A stretch of DNA of 64,000 nt from Rhizobium tropici CIAT 899 (GTDB lineage Bacteria > Pseudomonadota > Alphaproteobacteria > Rhizobiales > Rhizobiaceae). Numbering within the stretch: position 1 is the first letter of the stretch; each line of letters opens with the position of its first letter. Shown piece after piece: positions 16,975 to 25,504 of the stretch. Position numbers and translations under genes: made by a program. The stretch covers positions 1,682,374 through 1,746,373 of the forward strand of contig NC_020062.1 of assembly GCF_000330885.1 (NCBI RefSeq), read 5' to 3'. Under the pieces are notes generated by a model, which saw nothing but the letters and a program-made list of their open reading frames with translations, was not told where the DNA came from and searched no databases.

Positions 16975-18009
16975 CTAGAGGACGATGCGTCCTCCCATAG
17001 CGGCCGAGCGCTTGACGGCCTCAATGACTTTCAATGTCTCCAAGCCTTCCCGGCCGCTGACAAAAGGAGCTTCCTCGCCCCGGATGACGCTGCAGAACTG
17101 ACGGATCTGCATGACAAGCGGGTCCTCGTTTTCGAATGCGGCCCTGTCTTGCTCAAATGCCTCGGTCCAGCTTCGCTTCTCGGCATTGCTCCATATTTCC
17201 AGCGACGGCACGGCCAGCGATCCGTGTGTTCCGCCGATCATGTAGCAAATCTCCTGAGTTTTCGGATAAGCGGGATTTTCTCCCGTCGTCATCTCCCAAC
17301 TCCATGGCGCGACAACGGAATCGGACACGGAAGCAGTACCGAGAACACCGCTTTTGAACTCGATGAGGATAACAGCGGTTTCCTCGACGGCATTGCCTCG
17401 CACAGCGTTGGATTCACGGGCCTGCACGGCGTTTATATCGCCGCAAAGGAAGCGGAGGTTGTCGATGTCGTGAATTAGGTTGAGGAAGACCGGCCCCGCT
17501 CCACGCTCTCGCCGCCAGGGGATGTCAAAGTATTCGTCCGGCTTGAACAGCCAGAACATCGCATTCACGATCAGGATCCGACCGAGCGTCCCGCTGTCGA
17601 TAATCTCCTTCGCTTTCTGCATCATCGGATTATGCCGGCGGTGATGTCCCGTCAGCAGCGCCACGCCTTTGGCCTCGGCCATTTGCACAAGCTTCTCTCC
17701 GGCAGCGATATCGTCCGCGATCGGCTTTTCGATCAGCGCCGGGACGCCCGCCTCCACGGCTTCCAACCCATTTTGAACATGCACCTGGTTCGGCGTCGCG
17801 ATGATGACTCCGTCGGGGCGCCCGGAAATCATCATGTCGGCAAAACTGGGGAACCATCTGACACCAGCCTCACTCGCGATCGCCTGGCCGACTGGCGTGG
17901 GATCCACAACTGCCACCAGCTCTGCGGCGGGCTCTTCCATCACGTGCTTGATGTGACGCTTGCCGATCAGCCCCGCCCCAAGGACTGCCAGCTTGACCCG
18001 GGTCGCCAT
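16975..18009 (-). CDS. Gfo/Idh/MocA-family NAD(P)-dependent oxidoreductase
   Basis: 344 residues. The Rossmann motif is LAVLGAGLIGKRH at the N-terminus, and the conserved EKPIADD loop near residue 93 contacts the nicotinamide. The catalytic region is HNPMM with FLNLIHDIDNLRFL (His/Asp). Enzymes of this family oxidise or reduce cyclitols, sugars and other polyhydroxy compounds. It is the last gene of the minus-strand hydroaromatic operon, 5 bp after aroQ. A role as a dehydrogenase for quinate or a related cyclitol-like acid is an inference from that setting. Confidence 0.9.
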   Translation of the reverse strand: MATRVKLAVLGAGLIGKRHIKHVMEEPAAELVAVVDPTPVGQAIASEAGVRWFPSFADMMISGRPDGVIIATPNQVHVQNGLEAVEAGVPALIEKPIADDIAAGEKLVQMAEAKGVALLTGHHRRHNPMMQKAKEIIDSGTLGRILIVNAMFWLFKPDEYFDIPWRRERGAGPVFLNLIHDIDNLRFLCGDINAVQARESNAVRGNAVEETAVILIEFKSGVLGTASVSDSVVAPWSWEMTTGENPAYPKTQEICYMIGGTHGSLAVPSLEIWSNAEKRSWTEAFEQDRAAFENEDPLVMQIRQFCSVIRGEEAPFVSGREGLETLKVIEAVKRSAAMGGRIVL

Positions 18010-18014
18010 CGCTA

Positions 18015-18464
18015 TCAGTCCTTCTTCTCGGTCTTGAGCATGGTCGCAACTCTGCGGATGCCGAGTTGATAGCCTTCGGTACCGAGACCAGCGATGACGC
18101 CGTCGGCCCGGTGGGATACGAAGGAATGGTGGCGAAAACTCTCGCGCTTGTGGACGTTGGAGATGTGGATCTCGATGACGGGGCCTTCAAAAGTGTTCAG
18201 TGCGTCAAGGATAGCGAGCGAAGTGTGCGTGAACGCGGCCGGGTTGATGACAATGCCGGCGCCGTCCTCGCGTGCCTGGTGGATCCAGTCGATAATCTCG
18301 TATTCGCGGTTGCTTTGATGGAAACGGATCTCGTGCCCCAGCTCTGATGCCAACTTTCGGCAGTCCGCCTCGACGTCAGCCAATGTCTCGTGCCCGTAGA
18401 TATGTGGTTGGCGCTTGCCGAGGAGGTTTAGGTTTGGTCCGTTGAGAACGTAGATGATGCTCAT
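18015..18464 (-). CDS. aroQ: 3-dehydroquinate dehydratase, type II
   Basis: 149 residues, the usual length for the dodecameric type II enzyme. It starts with [20 protein letters not shown], carrying the catalytic Arg and Tyr. It continues with NPAAFTHTS (Asn and the general-acid His) and [17 protein letters not shown] (substrate contacts). It interconverts 3-dehydroquinate and 3-dehydroshikimate. Its place in an importer operon with a shikimate dehydrogenase homologue and a TIM-barrel enzyme points to catabolic use (quinate to 3-dehydroshikimate) rather than biosynthesis. AAGGA precedes the ATG. Confidence 0.94.
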   Translation of the reverse strand: MSIIYVLNGPNLNLLGKRQPHIYGHETLADVEADCRKLASELGHEIRFHQSNREYEIIDWIHQAREDGAGIVINPAAFTHTSLAILDALNTFEGPVIEIHISNVHKRESFRHHSFVSHRADGVIAGLGTEGYQLGIRRVATMLKTEKKD

Positions 18465-18494
18465 TGCATTTATCCTTGTTGGGCGTTGCCGGAA

Positions 18495-18863
18495 TCAGGT
18501 GAAGGCTATGTCCTGAAACGCGAAGTTTGGGTCGGATTCGTAGAGATCTGCGCGAAGCCCGAGCCGGCCGGTTTCCAGTGCAGAAGCCGCGACGTCACGC
18601 GCGGCTTCGAGCACCGATTTCAGCAGCTCTCGTTTGACCTCTGCGGGGCGGCCTGGGGCCATGCGTACAATTATCTGCACGAAATGGTTGTCGGGATGCT
18701 CGTCCCCGACGCAGGAGACGGTGGCTTCTCTTGCAAACGTGCGCACCACGGTTGGCTTGACCAGCCCTCCGTCGCGGACCCGGCGATGAACAGCGCGGGT
18801 CAGCTCTTCGATGGCGACGCGTTCCGCTGCACCGCGGCTGTAGTCGATGATAATATGCGGCAT
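18495..18863 (-). CDS. 5-carboxymethyl-2-hydroxymuconate isomerase-like tautomerase
   Basis: 122 residues starting MPHIIIDYSRG, so a catalytic N-terminal proline is exposed after removal of methionine, as in the tautomerase superfamily. The length and the pattern DNHFVQIIVRMAPGR with KRELLKSVLEAARD match CHMI (HpaF-type) proteins. CHMI isomerises the oxidised product of extradiol homoprotocatechuate cleavage. No extradiol dioxygenase is present, but HpaH- and HpaI-like genes lie on the opposite strand of this cluster, so it probably tautomerises a related unsaturated diacid. Its gene sits between aroE-like and aroQ. Confidence 0.83.
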   Translation of the reverse strand: MPHIIIDYSRGAAERVAIEELTRAVHRRVRDGGLVKPTVVRTFAREATVSCVGDEHPDNHFVQIIVRMAPGRPAEVKRELLKSVLEAARDVAASALETGRLGLRADLYESDPNFAFQDIAFT

Positions 18864-18878
18864 GGAGTAGTCCCCCGA

Positions 18879-19739
18879 TCAGGCTGTCACTCGGCACAGC
18901 TCGTCGAAATGGCGCGACATTCGTTCCGTGTCGGGCGACAGGCCTGTGAACAGCTCGAAGGCTGCGGCCGCCTGAAACACGGTCATTCCTCCGCCTGGGA
19001 GTGTTCGGCACCCCTGCTGCTTTGCCAACGCAAGGAGCTCGGTCACCAACGGCATATAGACAATATCCGCCACCCAGTGACGGTGCTGTATCCAATCGGG
19101 ATCTATCGGAAGCCCCGGATGGCTCGGCATACCGGTCGGCGTGGCGTGGATCAGGCCATCTGCGCTGGCGAGCGCAGCACCGACGTCCCGCACCGACCTT
19201 GCAACCTCTCCTGAAAATCTCTCGTTGAGCTGGTCGGCGAGCGTGGAGGCGCGGCGCTCGTCCTGATCAAAGATCGAGAGCTTTTCTATGCCGAGTTTCA
19301 CGGCAGCGTGCGCGACGGCCACCCCAGCGCCGCCAGCGCCAAGCAGAACAGCATGAGCCTTCGCGACGTCGGGCAAGCCGCGCTCGAAATTCCTGTAGAA
19401 GCCATACCAGTCGGTGTTGTGTCCGATCCGCTCGCCGTTGCGAAGCACGACCGTGTTTACGGCCCCAAGCATCTTAGCGTCCTCGGACAGGCGGGTCAGG
19501 TGAGGCAGCACGGTCTGTTTGCATGGATGGGTGATGTTGGTTCCGGCAAAGCCGCGACTTTCCAGTTCGCTCAAGAGATCTGGCAGCGCGGAAGCGGGCA
19601 ATCCGCGCTCCGCCAGGTCCACGAGCTCGTACTCGTAATCAAGTCCCAGGTGGCGCCCTTCCGTTTCATGGAGCGCCGGCGACTTTGACATCTGGATGTC
19701 GGCGCCGATGAGGCCGACCAGAAATTTGTTGTTGTCCAT
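18879..19739 (-). CDS. Shikimate/quinate dehydrogenase-like protein
   Basis: 286 residues. The substrate site is QMSKSPALHETEGR, then GTNITHPCKQ with the catalytic Lys near residue 74, and GAVNTVV with GHNTDWYGF (Asn and Asp). The NAD(P) motif is LLGAGGAGVAVAHA. The NITHP form and the SPALHE-EG start resemble the catabolic quinate/shikimate dehydrogenases of actinobacteria (QsuD-like) more than housekeeping AroE, whose motif is usually NVTIPYK. It would oxidise quinate or shikimate to the dehydro acid. It lies in the same operon as the importer and aroQ. Confidence 0.87.
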   Translation of the reverse strand: MDNNKFLVGLIGADIQMSKSPALHETEGRHLGLDYEYELVDLAERGLPASALPDLLSELESRGFAGTNITHPCKQTVLPHLTRLSEDAKMLGAVNTVVLRNGERIGHNTDWYGFYRNFERGLPDVAKAHAVLLGAGGAGVAVAHAAVKLGIEKLSIFDQDERRASTLADQLNERFSGEVARSVRDVGAALASADGLIHATPTGMPSHPGLPIDPDWIQHRHWVADIVYMPLVTELLALAKQQGCRTLPGGGMTVFQAAAAFELFTGLSPDTERMSRHFDELCRVTA

Positions 19740-19751
19740 GTCTCTGCCCGA

Positions 19752-20525
19752 TCAGTGATGCGCAAGGATTTCGCCGAGAAATGCCTTCGTCCGTTCATGC
19801 GTGGGATTCTTGAAGAAGGTTTCTGGCTCCGCCTCCTCGATGATCTCTCCGGAAGCCATGAAGATGACCCTGTCAGCGACTTGCCGGGCGAAGCCCATTT
19901 CATGGGTCACGCAGATCATGGTCATGCCGTCTCTTGCGAGGCCGATCATGGTGTCGAGAACCTCTTTGACCATTTCAGGATCCAAGGCGGATGTGGGCTC
20001 GTCGAAAAGCATCGCTTTCGGCTCCATGCACAGGGCACGCGCGATGGCGACGCGCTGCTGCTGTCCGCCGCTGAGCTGTGCCGGATACTTTTCCGCCTGA
20101 TCGAGGATACGGACGCGTTCGAGATATTTTCGCGCCAACTTCTCCGCGTCGGCACGGCTTGCCCCCCGCACTCTCATGGGTGCAAGCGCGCAGTTTTGCA
20201 GAACGGTCATGTGCGGGAACAGATTGAAGTTCTGGAAAACCATTCCGACTTCACGTCGAATGGCGTCGACCGCCTTGGCGGAGCCATCAAGCAGTTGACC
20301 TTCCACCACGATCTTGCCGCCCTGAATCAGTTCAAGAGCGTTGATACAGCGGATCAGGGTGGACTTGCCGGAACCGGACGGTCCACAAAGGACGATCTTC
20401 TCTCCCTTGCGAACCGACAGATTGATGTTCTTCAGGGCATGGAAGGCGCCGTACCATTTCTCCACTTTATCAAGGGATATCAAGGTCGACTGATCGTTGG
20501 GGGAATTGAGCACGGCGCCCTCCAT
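19752..20525 (-). CDS. Polar-amino-acid-type ABC transporter ATPase
   Basis: 257 residues. Walker A is GPSGSGKST, the signature [14 protein letters not shown] and Walker [17 protein letters not shown], followed by the [15 protein letters not shown] switch region. This is the GlnQ/HisP class without a C-terminal regulatory domain. The ATG at 20525 is right after the stop of the binding-protein gene; a GTG at 20513 has GGAGG in front and may be the true start. It powers the importer of the hydroaromatic operon. Confidence 0.92.
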   Translation of the reverse strand: MEGAVLNSPNDQSTLISLDKVEKWYGAFHALKNINLSVRKGEKIVLCGPSGSGKSTLIRCINALELIQGGKIVVEGQLLDGSAKAVDAIRREVGMVFQNFNLFPHMTVLQNCALAPMRVRGASRADAEKLARKYLERVRILDQAEKYPAQLSGGQQQRVAIARALCMEPKAMLFDEPTSALDPEMVKEVLDTMIGLARDGMTMICVTHEMGFARQVADRVIFMASGEIIEEAEPETFFKNPTHERTKAFLGEILAHH

Positions 20526-20532
20526 TTATGCT

Positions 20533-21357
20533 TTACTTGACCGTAAACGGGATGTTGGGGATGGATTCAGGGAACTTGGGAAGATCGATTGCCATCCACT
20601 TCTTGGTGATGGCTGCGAGTTCACCATTGCCCTTGATCTTGTCGAGGAAGGCGTTGACGGTCTCGTTCCAGTCCTTCTCGCCAAGTCGCGTTCCCACGCC
20701 GTTGTAAGTCGTCAGGAAGTCGATCTTTCGTTCATATGTGCCCGCACTGGCTGCATCGAGCCTCTGCCCGTAGAACTGATTGCCGCCCACTGCCTTTACC
20801 TGTCCGGAGATCAGGGCCTGGATAGTGGCCGCGTCATCGTCGAAGCGGCGGACGGTGGCCTTCGATCCGACCGCGTCGGTTACGGCCTTGTCCTGCGAGC
20901 TGGACTTCGGCACGCCTATTTCCCAACCAGCCAAATCGGCCGGCGATTTCACGGCGTCGGCTTTGGCGGCATAAAGCGAAATCGTGTTGGCCGCATAAGG
21001 TTTGCTGTACTGGATCGCCTTGGCGCGCTCTTCCGTCATCGCCATCGTGGCGAAGAGAATATCGACCTTACCGGTCGTCAATGCGGGAATACGGTTCGCT
21101 ACCGCGAGCGGTTGGAACTGAACTTTCACGCCGAGCTCCTTGGCGAACAGCGTCGCCACATCGGCATCGAAGCCGTCCTGTTTGCCGCTCGAGTTCACAA
21201 AGCCCCAAGGCGCGTTGTCGCCCTGAATGCCCACGACGAGCGTTCCCTTCGACTTGATCTCCTCAACAGATGCCGCAGTGGCTGCCGCAGCGCCAACGGC
21301 GGCGAAGGTAGCGGTCGCCAGCGCTAGACCGAGAAATTTCCGACGATTGGTATTCAT
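20533..21357 (-). CDS. Family 3 substrate-binding protein of the hydroaromatic operon
   Basis: 274 residues with a signal peptide (RRKFLGLALATATFAAVGAA, Tat-like RRKFLG) ending near residue 27. The mature protein carries GTLVVGIQGDNAPWGF, KQDGFDADVATLFAKEL and the family strand MAMTEERAKAIQYSKPY. GAGGAGG precedes the ATG. Family 3 proteins usually bind amino acids or opines. Here the operon content suggests a carboxylated ring such as quinate, shikimate or an aromatic acid, which would be an unusual ligand; this is inference only. Confidence 0.92.
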   Translation of the reverse strand: MNTNRRKFLGLALATATFAAVGAAAATAASVEEIKSKGTLVVGIQGDNAPWGFVNSSGKQDGFDADVATLFAKELGVKVQFQPLAVANRIPALTTGKVDILFATMAMTEERAKAIQYSKPYAANTISLYAAKADAVKSPADLAGWEIGVPKSSSQDKAVTDAVGSKATVRRFDDDAATIQALISGQVKAVGGNQFYGQRLDAASAGTYERKIDFLTTYNGVGTRLGEKDWNETVNAFLDKIKGNGELAAITKKWMAIDLPKFPESIPNIPFTVK

Positions 21358-21401
21358 TGCACTTTCCTCCTCTTGTGCTGTTTACTTCTCCCGAAGCAGG
21401 T

Positions 21402-22052
21402 TTAGCGGGCGGCTTTTGCCATCCGTTTCTCAAGGCCGCTTCCGACGTGGGAAAGAGGCCAGCAAATCATGAAGTAGATTATTCCGACGATCCCGAAGAC
21501 GAGCAGCGGGCGGTAGGTCTGGTTCGATATGATCTGGCCAGCCCGGGTCAGCTCGATGAAGCCCACGATCGCAGCAAGCGACGTCCCCTTGATGAGCTGC
21601 ACGAGAAAGCCGATGGTCGCAGGCATCGAAATCTTCAAAGCCTGTGGCAAAACCACGTCCTTCATTCGGGAGACGTAATGCAGGCCGAGAGCGTTCGCGG
21701 CTTCGGTCTGCCCTTTGGGAACGGCTTCAATCGAACCGCGCCATATCTCGCCGAGGAAGGCGCTTGCGTGGAGAGTGAACGCGATCGCGACAGCGACCCA
21801 GGCGTTGACGTCGATGCCAAGCAAGGCAACGCCGTAGTAGACGACAAAGAGCTGCATCAGGAGCGGCGTGCCCTGGAAGAGCGCGATATAGCCGGATGAT
21901 GCAAGCCGGGCGAACTGATGCTTGGACGTGCGCGCAAGCGCGATCAAAATGCCGAACACGCCTCCGCCGATGAAACCGATAACCGCCAGCAATACGGTCC
22001 ATTTTAGACCTTGCAGGATGAAGAACAGCTCATTTTCGCCGATGGGACCCAT
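21402..22052 (-). CDS. Polar-amino-acid-type ABC permease
   Basis: 216 residues with about five spans. The HisMQ-type core is ARLASSGYIALFQGTPLLMQLF and the ATPase contact loop is SIEAVPKGQTEAANALGL. TAGGAGG lies upstream. It is the second permease subunit, 9 bp after its partner gene. Confidence 0.92.
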   Translation of the reverse strand: MGPIGENELFFILQGLKWTVLLAVIGFIGGGVFGILIALARTSKHQFARLASSGYIALFQGTPLLMQLFVVYYGVALLGIDVNAWVAVAIAFTLHASAFLGEIWRGSIEAVPKGQTEAANALGLHYVSRMKDVVLPQALKISMPATIGFLVQLIKGTSLAAIVGFIELTRAGQIISNQTYRPLLVFGIVGIIYFMICWPLSHVGSGLEKRMAKAAR

Positions 22053-22061
22053 GAGCGCCTC

Positions 22062-22730
22062 CTATCGAGTCGGATAGTTGAAGTAAGAACGGGAGATCAG
22101 GGCGAAGATTCCCATCATCAGGCTTGAGATGACCAGGTAGATTGCGGTCACGGTGAAGTAGACTTCGAAGCTTCGGAACGTATCCGACTCGATGCGCTGT
22201 GCCGCGGAAGTCAGCTCATATGCGGCGATCGAGGTGCACACTGACGTGGTCAAGGTCAGCATCACGAACTGGCTCGTCAAAGAGGGGTAGATCGCTCGCA
22301 GTGCCGGCTTCAGAACGACGAGCCGGAAGACGTCGGCCTTGTGCAGCCCGAGCGCAAAACCGGCTTCGATCTGCCCCTTGCTGATGCTCTCAACGCCGCC
22401 GCGGATGATCTCGATAGCGTAGGCGCCTCCGTTGATCCCCAGCGCGATGATTGCGGTGACCGTCGGGTTCAGGCGGATGCCCATAAGCGGGAGGGCGAAG
22501 TAGATGAAGAAGATCTGCACCAGGAACGGCGTGTTGCGGACGACTTCGACGAACGCGATCACCGGAGCGCGAACCCACCTGGTCTTCGACGTTCTTGCTG
22601 CAACGCCCAGGATTCCGATCACGAGAGCGAGCAGCATCCCGGCGAAGGCGAGACCCAACGTTCCGAGCGAACCCCAAAACAATTCCGGGGCGCGGTCGAA
22701 GACCGCGCCGAAATCAAACCTGTAACCCAT
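22062..22730 (-). CDS. Polar-amino-acid-type ABC permease
   Basis: 222 residues. The core VIAFVEVVRNTPFLVQIFF and the loop GVESISKGQIEAGFALGL are diagnostic of the HisMQ family. AAGGGAGGA lies upstream. It pairs with the neighbouring permease to form the heterodimeric channel. It follows the TIM-barrel gene by 49 bp in the same operon. Confidence 0.92.
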   Translation of the reverse strand: MGYRFDFGAVFDRAPELFWGSLGTLGLAFAGMLLALVIGILGVAARTSKTRWVRAPVIAFVEVVRNTPFLVQIFFIYFALPLMGIRLNPTVTAIIALGINGGAYAIEIIRGGVESISKGQIEAGFALGLHKADVFRLVVLKPALRAIYPSLTSQFVMLTLTTSVCTSIAAYELTSAAQRIESDTFRSFEVYFTVTAIYLVISSLMMGIFALISRSYFNYPTR

Positions 22731-22779
22731 CTGCTGGCTTCCTCCCTTCGGCGCGGCTCTCGCCTCGCCGCCGCCGCGA

Positions 22780-23604
22780 TCACTGACCCGGCTTAAATAT
22801 TCGTAAGGCCCCTTCGAACAGGCGTTTCAAATGCTCCTCCGCGTCTGCCGAGCCTGAAAGAGGTACTTCGACCGAGACCGATGCTGCCCCGTTGACCATT
22901 GCGACCAGTTCGCCCAAGGGCAATTCGCCCTCGCCAGGGGCAAGACGCTTGCCTCGGGCCTCAGCGATCATGGCCTCCGCCGTGCTCGGAGCGGGTCCGA
23001 TGACGTCGCACAACTGGACATGCTTGACCCTGTCGATCTCGTCGCGCAGCGACGTCAACGTTCCGCCGTTCCTGAAGAAATGAACTCCGTCAACGAGTGC
23101 GCCGGCATTGGACGCGCCACTCGATTTCAGGAGATCGACGCTGTCAGCGAAGGTTCTGACCGTCCGCCAACCCATGTTCTCGATATCGACTGCCAATCCG
23201 TAGCCGCTTGCAAGATCGCAGAATTCGGTGAAGTTCGACTGCAGCCTGTTCTGTTCCGGATCGTCGCCGCACACGCTTAGACGCTGGGCCCCGATATTGG
23301 CAGCCGCGGCCACTACGGGCTCCAGAGACGAGGCGTTGAAGGATGGGTCGATGACAAAGAACTCGATATCGAAAACCTCGAGCGCTTCGCCGCGCAATAC
23401 GGCTTTCAGTTCTTCCGCTGCGCGGCGGCCTACCGGCAGTTCGTAGTACGGCGCTCCAGGAAATGCCGGATTCAGCCTCAGCCCAATTCTGGAAAAGCCC
23501 GCCCCCGCTGCAGCCTTCGCAAAATCGCTCGGCGTCAGGGTGATGGCAGAAAAGTGCGCTACGCCAATCTGTTGCTCTGATTTCGATCCAGGCGTCACCA
23601 TCAC
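22780..23604 (-). CDS. Sugar-phosphate isomerase/epimerase-like TIM-barrel protein, possible 3-dehydroshikimate dehydratase
   Basis: 274 residues, the AP-endonuclease-2/xylose-isomerase-like barrel. Metal-site strands are visible as AVDIENMGWRTVRTF (Glu), NAGALVDGVHFF (Asp and His), HVQLCDVIGP (His and Asp) and a late Glu in APGEGELPLGELV. The same fold includes inosose dehydratase, hydroxypyruvate isomerase and the AsbF/QuiC-type 3-dehydroshikimate dehydratases. The operon also encodes AroQ and a quinate/shikimate dehydrogenase homologue, both making 3-dehydroshikimate. Its dehydration to protocatechuate is therefore the most attractive role, but it is inferred from context. Its start overlaps the GntR stop by 4 bases. 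Confidence 0.8.
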   Translation of the reverse strand: MMVTPGSKSEQQIGVAHFSAITLTPSDFAKAAAGAGFSRIGLRLNPAFPGAPYYELPVGRRAAEELKAVLRGEALEVFDIEFFVIDPSFNASSLEPVVAAAANIGAQRLSVCGDDPEQNRLQSNFTEFCDLASGYGLAVDIENMGWRTVRTFADSVDLLKSSGASNAGALVDGVHFFRNGGTLTSLRDEIDRVKHVQLCDVIGPAPSTAEAMIAEARGKRLAPGEGELPLGELVAMVNGAASVSVEVPLSGSADAEEHLKRLFEGALRIFKPGQ

Positions 23605-24338
23605 ACGATCCCTTTCGTCGCGAGATGATTTCGAAGGTTCGTCCCGGTGCGGTGGATGTGCTGTCGCAGTTTCTCGGTAGCGTATTCGATATCCCGCGCG
23701 ACCGCTCCTTGCGCAATCTCGCTGTGCTCCTGCCCGACGTTCCGGTCGCCGGAAGTCCTGATGAGGAAGACCCTGCGGTATCGGTCATTCAAGTTCAGCA
23801 AGAGGCCGCAGAAATGCAGCAGAAGCGGTTTGCCGCAACCGGAAATGAGCGTGAGATGGAATTCCCGGTGAAGAGTCTCCCATTGCTCGAGCGTCTCGGG
23901 CCGCGAGGCATCTCGATCCGTGCGGTTCAGGCGATGGAGCGAGCGCATTATATTGCTCTCCCACTCGACATCGCCGATGCGCATGGATTCCCGCAGCGCG
24001 AAGACTTCGAGCTCTTCGCGGAGCGTCGTGATTTCTTCCAGATTCGCCAGCGAGATCGGAGCTACGCGATAGCCGCGATTGTCCTGAAATTCCACCAGGC
24101 CGTCGGAGATCAAACGGGCAAGCCCCTCCCTCAGAGGGCTTAAGCTGACGTTGAACGTGCGGCGCGCCTTGTCGAGATTGATCTTGCTGCCGGCCTCCAG
24201 CTCACCGGAAATGATCGCCTCGCGCAGACGCGACGCCAACTGGCTTCCGATGGTGTTCTTGCCATCATCGGAAAAACCCGCGGACGCCGTCTCCTCGTCT
24301 GTCATTGGCGCAGAGGCGCTGTCGTCGGCCGAGCTCAT
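23601..24338 (-). CDS. GntR/FadR-family regulator of the hydroaromatic operon
   Basis: 245 residues from the ATG at 24338 (GGGAG upstream); the frame continues to 24437 without a good start. After about 25 polar residues comes a winged helix (SQLASRLREAIISGELEAGS, RRTFNVSLSPLREGLARL). An FCD domain follows with metal-ligand histidines (LHREFHLTLISGCGKPLL). It is the first gene of the minus operon and is translationally coupled to the TIM-barrel gene. It probably represses both this operon and the divergent dioxygenase operon through the shared AT-rich element (24382-24397 and 24544-24559). Confidence 0.9.
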   Translation of the reverse strand: MSSADDSASAPMTDEETASAGFSDDGKNTIGSQLASRLREAIISGELEAGSKINLDKARRTFNVSLSPLREGLARLISDGLVEFQDNRGYRVAPISLANLEEITTLREELEVFALRESMRIGDVEWESNIMRSLHRLNRTDRDASRPETLEQWETLHREFHLTLISGCGKPLLLHFCGLLLNLNDRYRRVFLIRTSGDRNVGQEHSEIAQGAVARDIEYATEKLRQHIHRTGTNLRNHLATKGIV

Positions 24339-24381
24339 CCCCACTCCCTGACAATTCTGATCAACTGTCGATGATCGATAT

Positions 24382-24403
24382 GATAAACGATTATTTATGT
24401 CAA
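24382..24403 (-). promoter_or_regulatory. Promoter of the GntR-led operon with internal operator half-match
   Basis: On the minus strand TTGACA (complement of 24398-24403) is followed by TAAATAATCGTTTATC. A TATCGAT-like -10 lies about 17 bases on, near 24377. The spacer holds a degenerate copy of the AATAATCGATTATT palindrome seen in the divergent promoter, so one repressor could cover both. Confidence 0.5.
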
Positions 24404-24538
24404 CGAGAAAGCGAAGAAGAGCCCATTTTGTAGCCAAAACTCGATCGCCACTAGGATTTAATATAATAAATTCAGTACTTTAATACAATATTGAGCAAAT
24501 TTTCTTCCCGCCAACCGAAAAAGTCGTCGCAACATTCA

Positions 24539-24566
24539 TTGACAAATAATCGATTATTTTTAATAG
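24539..24566 (+). promoter_or_regulatory. Dioxygenase promoter containing a 16 bp palindrome
   Basis: TTGACA (24539-24544) and TAATAG (24561-24566) form a sigma-70 promoter with a 16 bp spacer. The spacer is almost entirely the perfect palindrome AAATAATCGATTATTT (24544-24559). An operator in the spacer is a classical repressor position. The start codon follows 25 bp after the -10. Confidence 0.6.
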
Positions 24567-24590
24567 TCGGCGCCAGTGGGAGGTACCCTT

Positions 24591-25484
24591 ATGGCCATAA
24601 AGACCGAAAGCGAGTTGACGCCTGCCGTTCTCGCGGTGATGAACAAAACCGAGGATCCACGTCTGCGAGAAATCCTCGTGGCGATGGTGAAGCATCTTCA
24701 TGCATTCGTGCGGGAGGTGAGATTGTCCGAAGTCGAGTTCCGCGAGGCTACGGCGATACTCAACGAGATCGGACAACTGCAGACGGACAGCCACAACGAG
24801 TTTGTTCTCATGGCCGGATCTCTCGGCGTGTCCGCGCTGGTTTGCCTTTTGAACAACGGCGACGGTGGCCAGACGGAGACGTCGCAGTCTCTTCTCGGCC
24901 CGTTCTGGCGCCTGAACTCTCCCCGTGTCGAAAACGGCGGTACGATCATCCGCTCCGACACGCCAGGCACGCCGCTCTATGTCCGCGCCAGGGTGGTAGA
25001 CCGGGACGGCAGGCCGATCGCGGGTGCCGAGGTCGATGTTTGGCATGCTTCTCCTGTTGGGCTCTATGAAAATCAGGACCCCGATCAGGCTGAGATGAAC
25101 CTTCGGGGCAAGTTCACCACGGACGCCGACGGCCGCTTCTGGTTCAGTACCGTGAAGATGGTCGGATACCCGATCCCGGTCGATGGCGTCGCCGGCCGAC
25201 TGCTAAAAGCGCAGGGACGTCACCCGTACCGACCAGCGCATCTTCACGCCCTGATCTTCAAGCAGGGATACAAGACGCTGATTTCCCAGGTCTTCGATCC
25301 AAGCGATCCCAATATCGATTCCGACGTTCAGTTTGGAGTGACGGCAGCCCTGACCGGCGACTTCGTCCGCCATGACGAACCGCATCCGTCCGAACCCGGC
25401 ATTGAGAGGCCCTGGTTCTCGCTCGACTACACCTACGTCATGGAGCCCGGCGAGGCCGTGCTGCCGCGCCCGCCAATCAAATAA
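24591..25484 (+). CDS. Intradiol ring-cleavage dioxygenase, hydroxyquinol/catechol type
   Basis: 297 residues from the ATG at 24591 with GGGAGG upstream. The N-terminal helical dimerisation domain (residues 1-100) is followed by ETSQSLLGPFWR and a beta-sandwich catalytic domain. The expected ferric-iron ligands are Tyr159 (GLYE), Tyr193 (VGYPIP), His217 and His219 (YRPAHLHALI). It cleaves between two adjacent ring hydroxyls. The N-terminal domain places it with catechol and hydroxyquinol 1,2-dioxygenases rather than protocatechuate 3,4-dioxygenase. No maleylacetate reductase or muconate cycloisomerase is nearby. It is first in a three- or four-gene operon with hpaH- and hpaI-like genes. Confidence 0.9.
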   Translation: MAIKTESELTPAVLAVMNKTEDPRLREILVAMVKHLHAFVREVRLSEVEFREATAILNEIGQLQTDSHNEFVLMAGSLGVSALVCLLNNGDGGQTETSQSLLGPFWRLNSPRVENGGTIIRSDTPGTPLYVRARVVDRDGRPIAGAEVDVWHASPVGLYENQDPDQAEMNLRGKFTTDADGRFWFSTVKMVGYPIPVDGVAGRLLKAQGRHPYRPAHLHALIFKQGYKTLISQVFDPSDPNIDSDVQFGVTAALTGDFVRHDEPHPSEPGIERPWFSLDYTYVMEPGEAVLPRPPIK

Positions 25485-25504
25485 CCAACGACAGAGCCGA
25501 ACCG

